Shown here: piece after piece, positions 11,523-22,886 of the stretch | Position numbering within the stretch: position 1 is the stretch's first letter | Layout of the letters: every line of letters starts with the position of its first letter | NCBI GenBank assembly: GCA_950295325.1 | Contig: OX485804.1 | Coordinates: forward strand, 13,578,001 to 13,642,000 | Direction of reading: 5' to 3' | Origin: Polytrichum commune | Lineage: Eukaryota; Streptophyta; Polytrichopsida; Polytrichales; Polytrichaceae | DNA length: 64,000 nt | Program-made: the position numbers and the translations under genes | The notes under the pieces: generated by a model | What the model saw: only the letters and a program-made list of their open reading frames with translations | Database searches by the model: none | What the model was told of the DNA's origin: nothing

Positions 11523-13200
11523 CTATCCGGGAGGAGACGGATCCTGAGAAATTACTCTCCCTCTTGCATATGCCAAGTCTCTCAGGGTAGACAATCCACA
11601 TGGCAAACATGGAATTTGATATAATGTTGGCTCTGGAGCTCGACGACGAGCCCTCCATGTATGTGGACCTGGAGGTCCTAAATCTTGAGTCCCCATGTGT
11701 TGATGATCATCACCAACATGCATATCTTGCACATGTGAAGTCCACCTGAAAATACACAACAAATATGAAATGAATTATTCTTATTTATGTTGTTGTAAAT
11801 TGAACCTTTCAAAATAGAAATAGAAATTTAGGTAAAATGAACTCACCCGTGCAATCTCTCAAATTCACGGAAATAACGAGCTAGGACATGGGAAGGGCGA
11901 AATCTACCATTTTCATTGATTTGGCGAACTAGGTGTGTGTTCCATACACCAACATACTCGTCAACTACTTCTTGTAGAATTGGAAGAAAGACAACTACAA
12001 ATGACGCCCTTTGGTAAGGATCATCCGGAATAAAGAAACCTTGAGTAACCATTTCTTTGAATGCATTCTTGTAGTACCAAAGTACTTTCTCCCATAAATA
12101 CCGCCACCAATGTTCAATTCTCTGCACACAAAGTTCATTTACTGAAATATAATTTCCCCACAAAAATAATACAAAATCCAAAAAAATGATACCAAAAATA
12201 AAATAAAAATAGCAACAAGAAATGCATTGAGAAAGACGATACTTACCTGACTGTGAACTGAAGAAGCAACTAGAAAAGGGTTTCTCGTGTCCACCCGTGC
12301 CTCTTCCATAAATTCACGAATGAGTACATGTTCTGCTGCAAAATCTAAACGAACTCGTAGAGGGGTGCCAAACTTCTGCATAGCCACTCTAAATGGCTAA
12401 AAAATGGTTTCTTGAGTTTTATCTGTAGCAACTTTTGCATAAAATACGTAGTGTGATGCACCATCGATACATCCATGAATACGCAAGCCATACATTGCAA
12501 GTTTATCATATGTTGCAATACATGAAAAATAAATTAGTATAGTGAACTCAACATTTGAAAGAAAACATGACATAAAAAACAAGGAGAATAAATTAAACAA
12601 CTAAATTAGAAAATGTAGATTGAACTCACAATCAATATGCCATAGTGCCATAGGCATTGTGACATTGTATTGTCGCCGAGTTAATGGAAGCCCTCGACGC
12701 CTCCTTTCATAATGAGCTCCTATATGATTCATCACATTGTTAAAATTCCCAATACTTGTAACAAGGATAGATTATTAACAAAGAAACAATGAAACCAAAA
12801 AATAAACACAGACCAATATAAAATAAAATTAATCATCACTAGTACTAAGAAATAGAAAGATATTTGACAATACTTGCAATGCTCTTGCAATGTTCCTTCT
12901 TGGAGGCATGTTATGTAGACGTCCCAAGGCTGTTTTCACATGAAAAATACCCCAATTGGCTCCATGCTCCTGAATCGGGAGGAGAGCTTGGATTTTGTTG
13001 GAGAGTTCTTTGATTGTGAACTTGTCAAACACCCTAAATTTCCGACCTTGTCATGAACCTCTTCAGCCTCCTTGGATTTGAGATATTCAAGGCTGCAACA
13101 ATCCTTTTAAGTGGAATTCTTTTGCTCAACATGCTCTGAACATAGTCCACCAAATCCACAGGTAGCTCCATGCCTTCCATCACTGAATCTAATAGCGACC
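11523..13200 (-). pseudogene. DDE integrase-core domain protein (broken)
   Basis: Read on the minus strand. An N-terminal HTH-like part (VDLVDYVQSMLSKRIPLKR, about 13060-13190) is followed by HYERRRRGLPLTRRQYN and MALWHID (about 12630-12720). An integrase core then has Asp in IHGCIDGASHYV (about 12440-12490), Asp in RVRLDFAAEHV (about 12320-12360) and Glu in the joined QRIEHWWR. A good intron separates SSVHSQ (GTAAGT after 12247) from RIEHWW (from 12123), and another joins ERLHG (near 11848) to WTSHVQDMH (11523-11746). The layout matches the 'integrase core domain' (rva_4-like) proteins of animals and protists. Decay: an in-frame TAG just before the PFRVAMQKFG segment (near 12396), a frame break near 13040, and an acceptor reading TTGCAA instead of TTGCAG near 12520. 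It is either a dead transposase or a decayed domesticated gene. Confidence 0.72.
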
Positions 13201-13598
13201 AAATCTACATTGATTGAAACTAAATGTCGGAATGAATGAAACAATACAAACTGCCACCATGCAGTCGGTTACTTTTTCTTAATCTCCGTTGTCTCGCAGT
13301 GTTTCTTTTTGACAAAGGGTCCAACCTTTCATGTGACGGCCAATTTTTACATCATCGGTTTTTTGACGGGCTGGTCATATTTTAGCATGTCTTTTGACAC
13401 CCAATTTTCCAAATTGACAGGTCCACAAACCCTTACTTGCTTGCAATTCTATTTTATCCACAACAACAAATAGTAGTACAATTTGGAACAATATGCAATC
13501 AAATCAATTCCATTATCTTGTTTTCGATGACTTCAATGTCCATCACTTGTGATACAAAATTTCAAGTGATGTTTTGAAGCACTCACACATAGAGGAGT
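13201..13598. other. Spacer between two minus-strand transposase genes
   Basis: No gene is seen in about 400 bases. It may hold the end of the hAT gene's 3' UTR. Confidence 0.4.
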
Positions 13599-14998
13599 TC
13601 AATCTAAGACTAGAATGCGACGGTCCCTCATATTTCTCCACTCTTGAAGAACACCTTGCCAATCAATCTCATTAGCACCTAATCCACATAGGGATACATG
13701 CATCAATGCATCCAATGTGTTCAAATGCAAACGTGATCGTAATGCACTCTTCACTATATTTTGCTTGGAGAATCCTCTCTCGCATATTGCAGTATTGGCT
13801 GGTATGACAAGCACTTTTTGCCACAATTTGATGAGGTTTGACCAATTTGTATTCCACTCCAAAGTACAACCACATAGTGACCATGCCTCATGGATAGACT
13901 TCTGAGGACATTCATGTCGAATCGTCTCCACAAACTCCAACATCTCTGCTCTACATGCATCACGATCATTTTCAGAAGGTACAAACTTCTCCATCAACCT
14001 TTCCAACCATACATCTGTTGCTATGGTCCTATCTTCTTCATCTGTAGGGTAGTACTTTGGGCTGAATAGCTTGGCTGCATTAAATATTGGCAGATCCGGA
14101 AATCGTTCATTCAACGCATCAATGATCTTTTGGACATACTCTGCTGCAATCAACTTACATTCAAGCAGTGTTCCTGGCCTTTGATCTATAGGATCATTGT
14201 TGAGTGGATAAAGCACCTCTGTTCCATCCTCACGAGCAAACAACAACCTCATATCTGGCACACTTTCCCTTAAAAACTTTCCCAAATTCTTAGCAGCCTT
14301 TCCAAAGGTTGGCCCTGTTCCACATAAGAAGAGTCTACATAGAACTGAAACACATACCTCAAGTCCTGATCCAATTGATGTGATGTCCAGAAGATCATAT
14401 TGGAACTTCTTGTTCAACTTGTTTAGTTCACACAAAACATCAACGAGCATGTGAAGAAGAAATTGGAACTGAAAAGATGTCATTTTCTGGTACCAGATTG
14501 GCTCTTCATCTTTGAATGCCTCTAAGATTGCAGACATCACATGAAGAAGTCGCTCCATAACTTGACCACGTGATAGCCAACGTAGTGAATGGAATCGTAA
14601 TGGCATGTGGGAATCTCTATCAAACTCCTCTAACAATTCTTTTAGTTCTTTCCGTCGTATTGTGCTGTGCCCCATCCACTCATACACGTTGCTTGCAAAT
14701 CGATCTAACACCAACAACTCAGGCAAATCTTTTGAAGCATCCGCTGCAGCAAGAGCTTCCCTGCAAATCACAATATATTCATCAAACAAACAAAACTATA
14801 TATTTCTACAAAACAATATGTAAGGAGACTACTGCCCTACTATACCTGTGAGCAATGCAATGCACATTGACAAGTGAAGGCTGATCATTCCGAAGTCGAG
14901 TAGTAAACCCAATTCGAGAACCTATCATTGCGCTTGCTCCGTCAGTGGCCACCGCAACCAATTGATCTCGATTCCTCCACAACAGCCTAATCTTGAGA
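13599..14998 (-). CDS. hAT-family transposase, C-terminal portion (5' truncated)
   Basis: Two exons on the minus strand: about 14998-14846 and 14760-13599, joined at a GTATAG donor and TTTGCAG acceptor so that CIAHR runs into EALAAADASKD. The first exon has the DGASAMIGSRIGF segment typical of ZNF862/KIAA-type hAT transposases. The second has RWLSRGQVMERLLH, a long helical insertion domain, and the hAT dimerisation signature WQKVLVIPANTAICERGFS followed by SRLHLNTLDALMHV. The second exon has no stops over nearly 390 codons, so decay is recent or selection persists. The N-terminal BED-type finger and first catalytic Asp are missing upstream of 15000, where the reading fails. Terminal inverted repeats and the 8-bp duplication were not found. 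Confidence 0.8.
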
Positions 14999-15832
14999 TG
15001 AATCTACCCACAGAGCCCAGATTCTTTCCTCAAGAAATCGTCAGACAACTCTTTTTAATTGCTCAGAAAGTACTGCAATTCACCTGCTAGATAACTTATG
15101 ATCCGATTCCACCAAGACCTGGAAGCATGGATGTTCACACCACAGCTTCATCCGCATTTGTCAAAATTCAGCTCCGGCTCAATTAGAACCTCTCCAACTC
15201 AAGCATCACCCAGCTGTAAGCCTCGCAAATGCATCTGCAAGATTCCAGCTCTGGATGAAGAAGGTTAAACAAGGTTTTGTAAGGAATGATTGCTTATCAG
15301 GACATGATTCGTGGTTTTTTTTTCTTTTTTTTCTTTTCTTTCTTTCACGTTCCAAGTGACCCGGTCACTACAACAAATTTTTGCAAACATACACAAAACC
15401 CGAGCTGGGCATTCGACATGAGGAGTTTCAGGATCGGCGACTTAGGGAAGCAAATTTCTGGTTAGTGGATCCGCCATTTAGCAACAATGTACACGAGATT
15501 GACAACTGCGTTACATCACGCGAAGAAAAGAAAAGCTCTTACAAAAGCGATCGAACTCTTACAAAAGCTTCTTGTAAGATCTTTATTCTAGAAAAGCTCT
15601 TACCAATGCGATCGAACTCTAACAGAGTAAAGCCAATGCTACGAACCCACTGCAAGCTCCGGGAGTCCTCAAAACTAATACAAATCGCATGTTCGAACAA
15701 CCCTAAGCTTGGAATACCCGTTACCAACAACCAACATTCATCCAGCCTTACAAAAGTTGGGTGCCGTTGAAACCTGGACTTGCTTGCCGTATTGGAGCCG
15801 TCGTCGACACCACACCAAGCTCTGCTCCCTCG

Positions 15833-15945
15833 CTCCCTTGCTCCTCTCGCATGCGGCTACAGGTCGGAGGCCGGCTTCGTGCCTAAGGTCCGAGGGTCCT
15901 CTGCTCCCTTGCTCCTCTCGCATGCGGCTACCAGGTCGGAGGTAG
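15833..15945. repeat. Two-copy tandem duplication, period 71 bp
   Basis: CTCCCTTGCTCCTCTCGCAT with the following CGG-rich block occurs at 15833 and again at 15904. It lies in a GC-rich patch near the left end of the CACTA element. Overlapping ORFs on both strands here are compositional. Confidence 0.75.
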
Positions 15946-16554
15946 GGTTCGTGTGGAGTGGCGTTCACGTGGGAGCCAGAGGATTTTTACTGCGTCTGCT
16001 TACGTGAAGCTCGCATTGATTTTTTCTACAACTTGTATTTCCCCCTCTCTCCTGGGTATGTTTTGTTTCTACTTGACTACCGCAGGTTACTAGCAGGTTG
16101 GGCAGAAAATAAGTATTTCTAAGAGTGCCTAAATTTTTTGGAAATTTTTGACTATGTTTGCCTAAAAATAATAAAATAAAAACTGGGTTAGCTAGCCACC
16201 CAAATAATTTAAAATTGCCCCACTTTGAGATATTATTTTTGGAATTGCCTAGCCATTTTTTGCACTTTAATTAATTATTAGGCAAAGTAAGTGAGCACTA
16301 TACTTGATAACGACATTGTTTTGTGTATAGTAATGAAGGCTACCAGTTGGAGTGACACGTTACCCTAAACCTTTTACATGTGCTTTTTTTTAGCAACTAA
16401 GTTATAGCATATCATTCAGTGTGCCGGCTAACTACTTATTCTATTTGTAAGAGATAGGACACTCTTGGTAAAAGCTATATTAACAAGTAATTCCAACTAG
16501 TAAGATTTAATACAATATGATTTAATGTGTGTACTTTAGGGTTCTGCTGTTCTA

Positions 16555-16795
16555 TAATTGCCCTTTCAATTGTGGAGTAATGTCACTATGTGAAGTAATG
16601 TGATTTACTTCATGAAGTAATGACATGAAGAAATGTTATTTACTAAATGAAGTAATGTCATAGTAATGTGACAATGTGAAGTAATTCTATTTACTACATG
16701 AAGTAATGTTCATAGTAATGTTATTTACTACATGAAGTAATGTCATTTACAATATGAAGTAATGCATTTTACTACATGAAGTAAAGACGTGGACT
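16555..16795. repeat. AGTAATG-type degenerate tandem repeat (block 1)
   Basis: Variants of ACATGAAGTAATGT and ATTTACTACATGAAGTAATG recur about every 20-30 bp upstream of the SET gene. Similar blocks recur at three more places inside the same transposon, so they are likely element-specific, perhaps subterminal transposase-binding repeats. Confidence 0.7.
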
Positions 16796-16966
16796 TTAAG
16801 TTAAAGAAGCCCACCATTACTAGGATCTCCAGACCAATTACAACAAATGTGGTGCAAAGGATGTTGCAGGTGAGTTTGATTCTTCATATGTGCCAACATC
16901 TTTAACCCGCTAATTGAAGGTCACATTGTGTCCACTATAATGCATTTACTTTGATGTAGAAACAAA

Positions 16967-17849
16967 ATGGATGCAACATCGAGGCGCGCAATGTTGGACT
17001 TGGAGCTATGGGATGCGGAAGAAAAAGAAGCGGACAAAAGAAGATTGGCCAAGTACCGTTGTCCTTGTAGTATGTGTGCAGGGGGGAAGGTATTGTCAAG
17101 AGCAACCATACGAAAACATCTTCGTCGATACAAACGTGACTCCGCATTTACCAAATCCATATTGGTGAGTAAAATATGTGCCATTGTCGAATTATATTGT
17201 ATTCTAAACGAGGCAATTTAATTATGACGTAAGATTGATTCCCTTCGTGTAGGCACAAAGACGACCCTTTGTTGAGGCCGCGGCCAAGGTGGCTATTCAA
17301 TTGTTTTTTAAAGAGTCCACAACCCCGAAACATGTCCCCCAAGCGGGAAATTACACTAAGGAGGAGCTGAAATTGATGAATTGGAGGCGTGAAGTCTTCG
17401 ATGGGCAGTGGTGCAATGGGCCCATACCTAAGTTCACTACTTTTAGTTATCACCAAAGAAATTGGATGGTGAAAATTTCAAAATTTTCATTCATGGGTTG
17501 GGGTTTGTTTGCCATGGACAATGCAAAAGAAGGGGATATTCTCTTGCCATTTCTAGGTCCCCAATATACCAAGTCAGAGTACAGAAAAATGAAAAGTCTT
17601 GTACCAAGCTTCAAGAGTTATGTCCTTAAAGCTGAAGAAGATATTTACATAGACGGGAGTGTGGAGAAGGGCAATGTTGCTGGATTTATCAACAGCTCCA
17701 TAGGGCGAGAGGAAATTGGCAATGTAGTGTGGGAGTATAGTATGCTTCCCAAACCTTGGAAGGAGAACGAGTGGGGTTTTGTCATGACAATTGCATCAAG
17801 GGACATAGAGACAGGAGAAGAGCTGTATGCGCATTACTCCGTGAATTAA
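16967..17849 (+). CDS. SET-domain protein carried by the CACTA element
   Basis: Two exons, 16967-17164 and 17253-17849, join in phase 0 (TTG then GTGAGT; TGTAG then GCACAA) to 264 residues. Exon 1 carries a compact Cys motif (YRCPCSMCAGGKVLSRATIR then KHLRRYKRD), like the N-terminal zinc-binding segment of CACTA transposases. Exon 2 encodes a SET fold: GWGLFAMDNAKEGD, SYVLKAEEDIYIDGS, GNVAGFINSS (the NHS-like cofactor motif, here INSS) and RDIETGEELYAHYS at the C-terminus. SET domains methylate protein lysines using SAM; the substrate here is unknown. No post-SET cysteines are seen. The frame is intact. The shared-looking N-terminal exon could also splice in phase to the transposase exon at 18408. 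Confidence 0.8.
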
Positions 17850-17959
17850 ATTCCCGCGATCTTGTTGAGATATTTTGCAAATTTAATGCATCAGCAATTT
17901 TACCACTATGTCTTGTACTTGGAGCAGCTAAGAGTTGTGATGGGGTGTCATATATTAAT

Positions 17960-18200
17960 CTCAACTGTGTATAGTAATGTGTTATTGTTCATAGAAATGG
18001 TGTATAGTAATGTGCTACTGTTCATAGTAAGTGCTACTATTTATAGTAATGTGTTAATGTTCATAGTAATGTGCTACTGTGTATCGTAATGTGCTACTGT
18101 TTATAGTAATGTATTAATGCTCATAGTAATGTGCTACTGTTCCTAGTAATGGTTCATAATAATGTGCTAATGGTCATAGTAATGGTGCATGGCTTTTAAG
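17960..18200. repeat. AGTAATG-type degenerate tandem repeat (block 2)
   Basis: Units close to CATAGTAATGTGCTACTGTT, about 20 bp each, occur between the SET gene and the transposase. The non-multiple-of-three spacing and stops argue against coding. Confidence 0.8.
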
Positions 18201-20099
18201 CTGCCACAATCATAATATTACTGTATATAGCAATGATCTACTTACAATCCAGGAATGCCACAGGTCCTGTCCAGTTCACCGTGCTTGCACAGAAGATTGT
18301 TTTTTACCATTTGGGGTGGTCCTTACTTATAGATTCTCAAATGTTCGTAAATACATTAGGTTACTAAGAGCAAATGTATTGTTTTCGTCTTCATGGTGCA
18401 CATGTAGGAGGTCAACAATGACATTTATATTGCCCAAAATGACATATGTATGGCGACCCAAGAATGGAGGTACATGACGGCACAAGGAAATAATGGTATA
18501 GAAATAGGAGTAGCCGAAGACATTGATCTACACGAAAATGCAGAAGTGATGCGGGATAACAATGAGGAAGTGGAGGTAATCCGGATGGTCCACGAATGTT
18601 TCGAGAGGTTTGATGGTTTGCCCGGAGTGACAAATACCACTCCAAATGAAGAGGGAATGGAGGACGAACTTCAGGGAACTCAGGAAGATGTGGATGAATT
18701 GGCCAATACACATCCCCATGTAGGTGATGAAGTCATTGACGACATTGCCGACAACACGGAGGATTTATTGAAAGAAGCCAACACCCCACTATTCAAGAAC
18801 AACCCTACCAACCGGTTACAAGCAGTTCTCATGCTACTAAACGTATGCACCATTTTTGGAGTTTCCAACGCATGTGTCGACGAGTTATTGAAACTACTAA
18901 AACATGATCTACTCCCAAGAGACAACACTTGTCCTCAATCACACTACGAGGCCAAAAGATTGGTGAAGAAGTTGGGTTTGAGCTACAATACTATCCATGC
19001 GTGCAAGAATGGCCATTGCTTATTTAGGAACGAACTCAAGGACGCAAAAGTGTGTCCGGAATGCAAGGAATCTCGGTATGTTCCGAATTCGGATAGCATT
19101 CCGGTGAAAGTGTTACGACACTTCCCTCTTATACCTCGGTTGCTCCGAATGTACCGTTGCAAACGACTAGCCAAGCTTATGACGTGGCATATTGAGGGGA
19201 AAAACAAGGATTCTACCATAAGATCGATTGTGGACTCAAAGGCTTGGAAACACGTGGACGCAAGGTGGCCGGAGTTTGCGCAGGAGCCTCGGAATCTACG
19301 CTTGGCACGAGCGTTGGATGGTGTCAACCCTTTCTCTAACCAATCTTTAAGTCACTCTACATGGCCAGTTGTATTGCTAAACTACAACTTGCCACCTTGG
19401 TTGGTCACCAAGCGGTTTTTTGTGATGCTATCCCTAATCATTCCCGGCAAAGAAAGTGTGAAAGAGGAAAACATACATGTGTACTTAGCACCATTGGTGG
19501 AGGAACTACAAAGATTGTGGGAAGGGGTGAAAGCAAAGGACGGATCCATTTTGGAGAAGACACATGAACGTGTAGAGAATACACACAATATGAACCCAAA
19601 TTTTAAGCTTAAAGCGATTCTTATGTGGAGCATTCATGACTTCCCAGCATATGGATTGCTTGCCGGGCAAGTCACGAAGGGGTACCGGGGTTGTCCCCCG
19701 TGTGGGCCAAATGTGGCAACGAGGAGGTCCAAGTCATTGGGAAAAAATGTTTATCTTGCTCATCGTCGTTATTTGACAATGAACCATCCTTACCGACGAT
19801 TAAAAAGTAGTTTCGATGGAGGAGAGGAACGCCGAGGCCCCCCGCAAATATTGTTGGCACGCGATATTTTGCGGTTTGCTAAACAAAGAGAAGATTGGTT
19901 GCTAGAGTCGCCGATGAATAAGGAAGGAGACAAATTTGATCCAATCCACGAGCATGGAGTGAAGAGGAAGAACGCACTTTATGCGTTACCATATTGGAAG
20001 GTGCATACCGAAAACTCGTTTTAACCGAATTGATGGGCATATGTTAGGGGTTTTATTTGAACATCAGAAGTTCACGAAGGCGGTAATTTGATTGTATCA

Positions 20100-20335
20100 C
20101 AGTCGAAGTAAATGGTGAACGTTACTATAGGAAGTAAAACATGTCTATCAGAAGTGAATGAACATGACTAGTTGTAGTCATGCTCATATACCGTTACTTA
20201 ATTAAGTAGTGGTATTGTAATGTTCTATGGGAAGTAATACATGTCTATCACAAGTGAATGAACATGACTATTTGAAGTCATTGAACATGACTAGTGGTAG
20301 TTATGTTTATACTCCATTACTTAACTAAATAGTGG
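20100..20335. repeat. AGTAATG/AAGTGAATG repeat (block 3) in a transposase intron
   Basis: Two long related units (GGAAGTAATACATGTCTATC then ACAAGTGAATGAACATGAC, near 20130 and 20230) lie within the intron 20001-20439. They are related in style to blocks 1 and 2. A weaker block is seen near 21590-21760 in the next intron. Confidence 0.65.
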
Positions 20336-22308
20336 TATAGTCATAAAAGGGAACAATTGTTGATGCACGTACTATAATTCAGTTGTAAGGAATGCAACAT
20401 CCAACAATGCAGTTAACCTGGAATTTTTTGGTGCAACAGGGCCTTCTTATACGCAACACGCTGGATGTAATGCATTGCGAGAAAAACATAACGGAAAGTC
20501 TTATGAAATTCCTATTTGGGGAAAATGATACACTAAAGGTTCGCATGGACCTGAAAGAAGCCAACATAAGGCCGCATTTGTGGCCCATACCGGGGAAGAA
20601 TCAAGGAAGCTTGACATTGCCGCAAGCCCCATATGTGCTGACAAAGAAAGAGAAGGAGGTGTTTGTGGATGTTGTGCGGCAGTTGAAAACCCCTACTTAC
20701 TATGTTGGCCAATTGAGAAAAAGAGTCCACGTGGATGGGAGTCTGAAAGGATTGAAATATCATGATTACCATGTCCCTATGCATCAAGTTTTGCCCCTTT
20801 GTGTACGCACGATCATGAGAAAGGAGGTCCGTATATACATAATAAGATTGAGTAGGATATTCAAACGATTGTGCGCCAAAACCATCAACCCATCAGAAAT
20901 GAACGACTTGCGAGAGGATACGGCCATCACATTGTGCATGATCGAGAAAGAATTTACACCGGCATTTTTTGACGTCATGACGCATCTTTTGGTGCACTTG
21001 GTGGAGGAACTAGATATTTGTGGACCAGTACATGTCCGTTGGATGTATCCTATGGAGAGATACTTGAAAACATTGAAGGGCTATGTTCGGAATCGCGCAA
21101 GACCTGAAGCTAGTATGGCTGAAGGATATGCCATAGATGAAGTGTTTGGCTTTTGCACATAGTACATGCAATCATATACCGTTACAAGTCGTAGGGTATG
21201 GGATGATAAAGAGGACCCTATAATGAACGACGAAATACTCGAAGGTGTTGGACAACCAAGGATACTCACACCAAAGATACGCGACTGGATACATGAGTTT
21301 GTGGTCAATAATGTGGCTCCCTTAGAGCCGTGGAGAGAGTAAGTTACTTCACCACACATGCATAATGCAATGATACTTACAAATGAATGTGATCTAATTG
21401 TTTGTTATGTCCATCGGAATTGAATGTCATTTGAGAGGAAAAAAATAAACATTGTGCCACCAATGTAGGTCACTTATTAATGTTCAGAGTATGTGTAGTT
21501 TAAAAACGTGAAAAAAAACAACAAATTACAAAGTATACAAATTACAAACTACACAAAGTCATCTTACAAGAAGATCACTTCATGTAGTAATGTCAAACTG
21601 CAATTCAGTATATCCATAATTGTACGTAGTAACTGTACATGTCATATCACAATGGCTAAATTTTAAATTCTATGCAGTAACATGACAAAGTCATATTAGT
21701 TCACATCACTGCCTCTAGTATTATTTGGCAAGAACGAATAATATTCATAATTGTACTCAGTAAATCTAGAAGCCCCTTATGTACGCACTGAGATAGTAAT
21801 TATAGTAAACATGCGAGGTATCACATAAATGTTTTATTGTACAGGCGACACACTGCAAGTATGGCACAACGGAAACTGGAACGTGCAGAATATCGGAGGA
21901 GAAAACGAAATGGTCGGATTGTTTATCCTGAAGACCTTCGAGATGAAGTGTTCTCCAAGTGGTTCAAATTGGAGATTTCTCGCGCCAAAGAAGCGGGAGA
22001 GGCGATTGATGAAGATGTGCTTGTATTGTCTCTTCCACCGTCTAGCCAAGCAACATCGTACCACTCCATGTATGCCTTCGGAAATCATATCCACGTGCAT
22101 AGTGCGGAAGGAAATTTGACCACGGTAGACTCTGGCGTGGCCGCCACATTCTCACAACATTGCCAGTCCAGTGTACATGCCAAGAACTTGAAGGTGGCAA
22201 ACCTTGAATATGTGGGATGGGTGGAGGAAATATTGGCCGTGGATTATGGTAGATATGAATTGGTTGTATTGTATTGCAATTGGGTGATGGCAAACATGGT
22301 TGGGCATA

Positions 22309-22319
22309 ATGCTACCATG
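22309..22319 (+). repeat. MULE target-site duplication, left copy
   Basis: ATGCTACCATG precedes the element. The identical 11 bp follows it at 35032-35042. A 9-11 bp duplication is diagnostic of Mutator-like insertion. Confidence 0.9.
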
Positions 22320-22394
22320 GGGAGTGCTATCTTATGAGCGGTGAGCAATGAGCGATGAGTGATGAGCGGTGAGTGATGAGCGGTAACTTATGAG
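22320..22394 (+). repeat. MULE left terminal inverted repeat with seven heptads
   Basis: It starts GGGAGTGCTATCTTA, then seven head-to-tail heptamers of the form TGAGCGG/TGAGCAA/TGAGTGA (22335-22383), then TAACTTATGAG. It matches the right end, which has only four heptads. Confidence 0.88.
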
Positions 22395-22886
22395 TAGTGA
22401 GGAAGATGAAAATTTTGGTAATAGGGCCATCAATATCCTATAACCGTGGAATTGTGGCCTTAAAAATGATGATTTTAGGGTTTAGTAATAAGAGGGTTGA
22501 GAAGGATAAACAACATGAAGTCTAAAAATTTATTCATCAGTAGTAGCACTAGACATGAAACTATCTTTTGCCTCATCATCTATATATATTCAAGCACCTT
22601 TGCATTGCGAATTGATTTTGGAACTATAGCAAGATTCTTCATTTGGATCCGAATCTTCGAGATTCAACATTGCAATTGCAACATTCTCGGCATATGATGG
22701 GAGACGCGGGCTACGGCTTGGACTTCGTAGGAATTGTCTATGTGCCCAAAATGGGAGACATGTCCTCTTTCCAATCGTATTCCTGAAATCAAATCGATGA
22801 AACATGTAAATAATGTGAAGAAATAAAAATGAACCAATAAATTGAATGAAACGAATGAATTGAATAAAAATTTATTGTATTAAGAC
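22395..22886. other. Non-coding, MULE left subterminal region
   Basis: This is probably the 3' UTR of the minus-strand pseudogene. No gene is seen. Confidence 0.4.
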
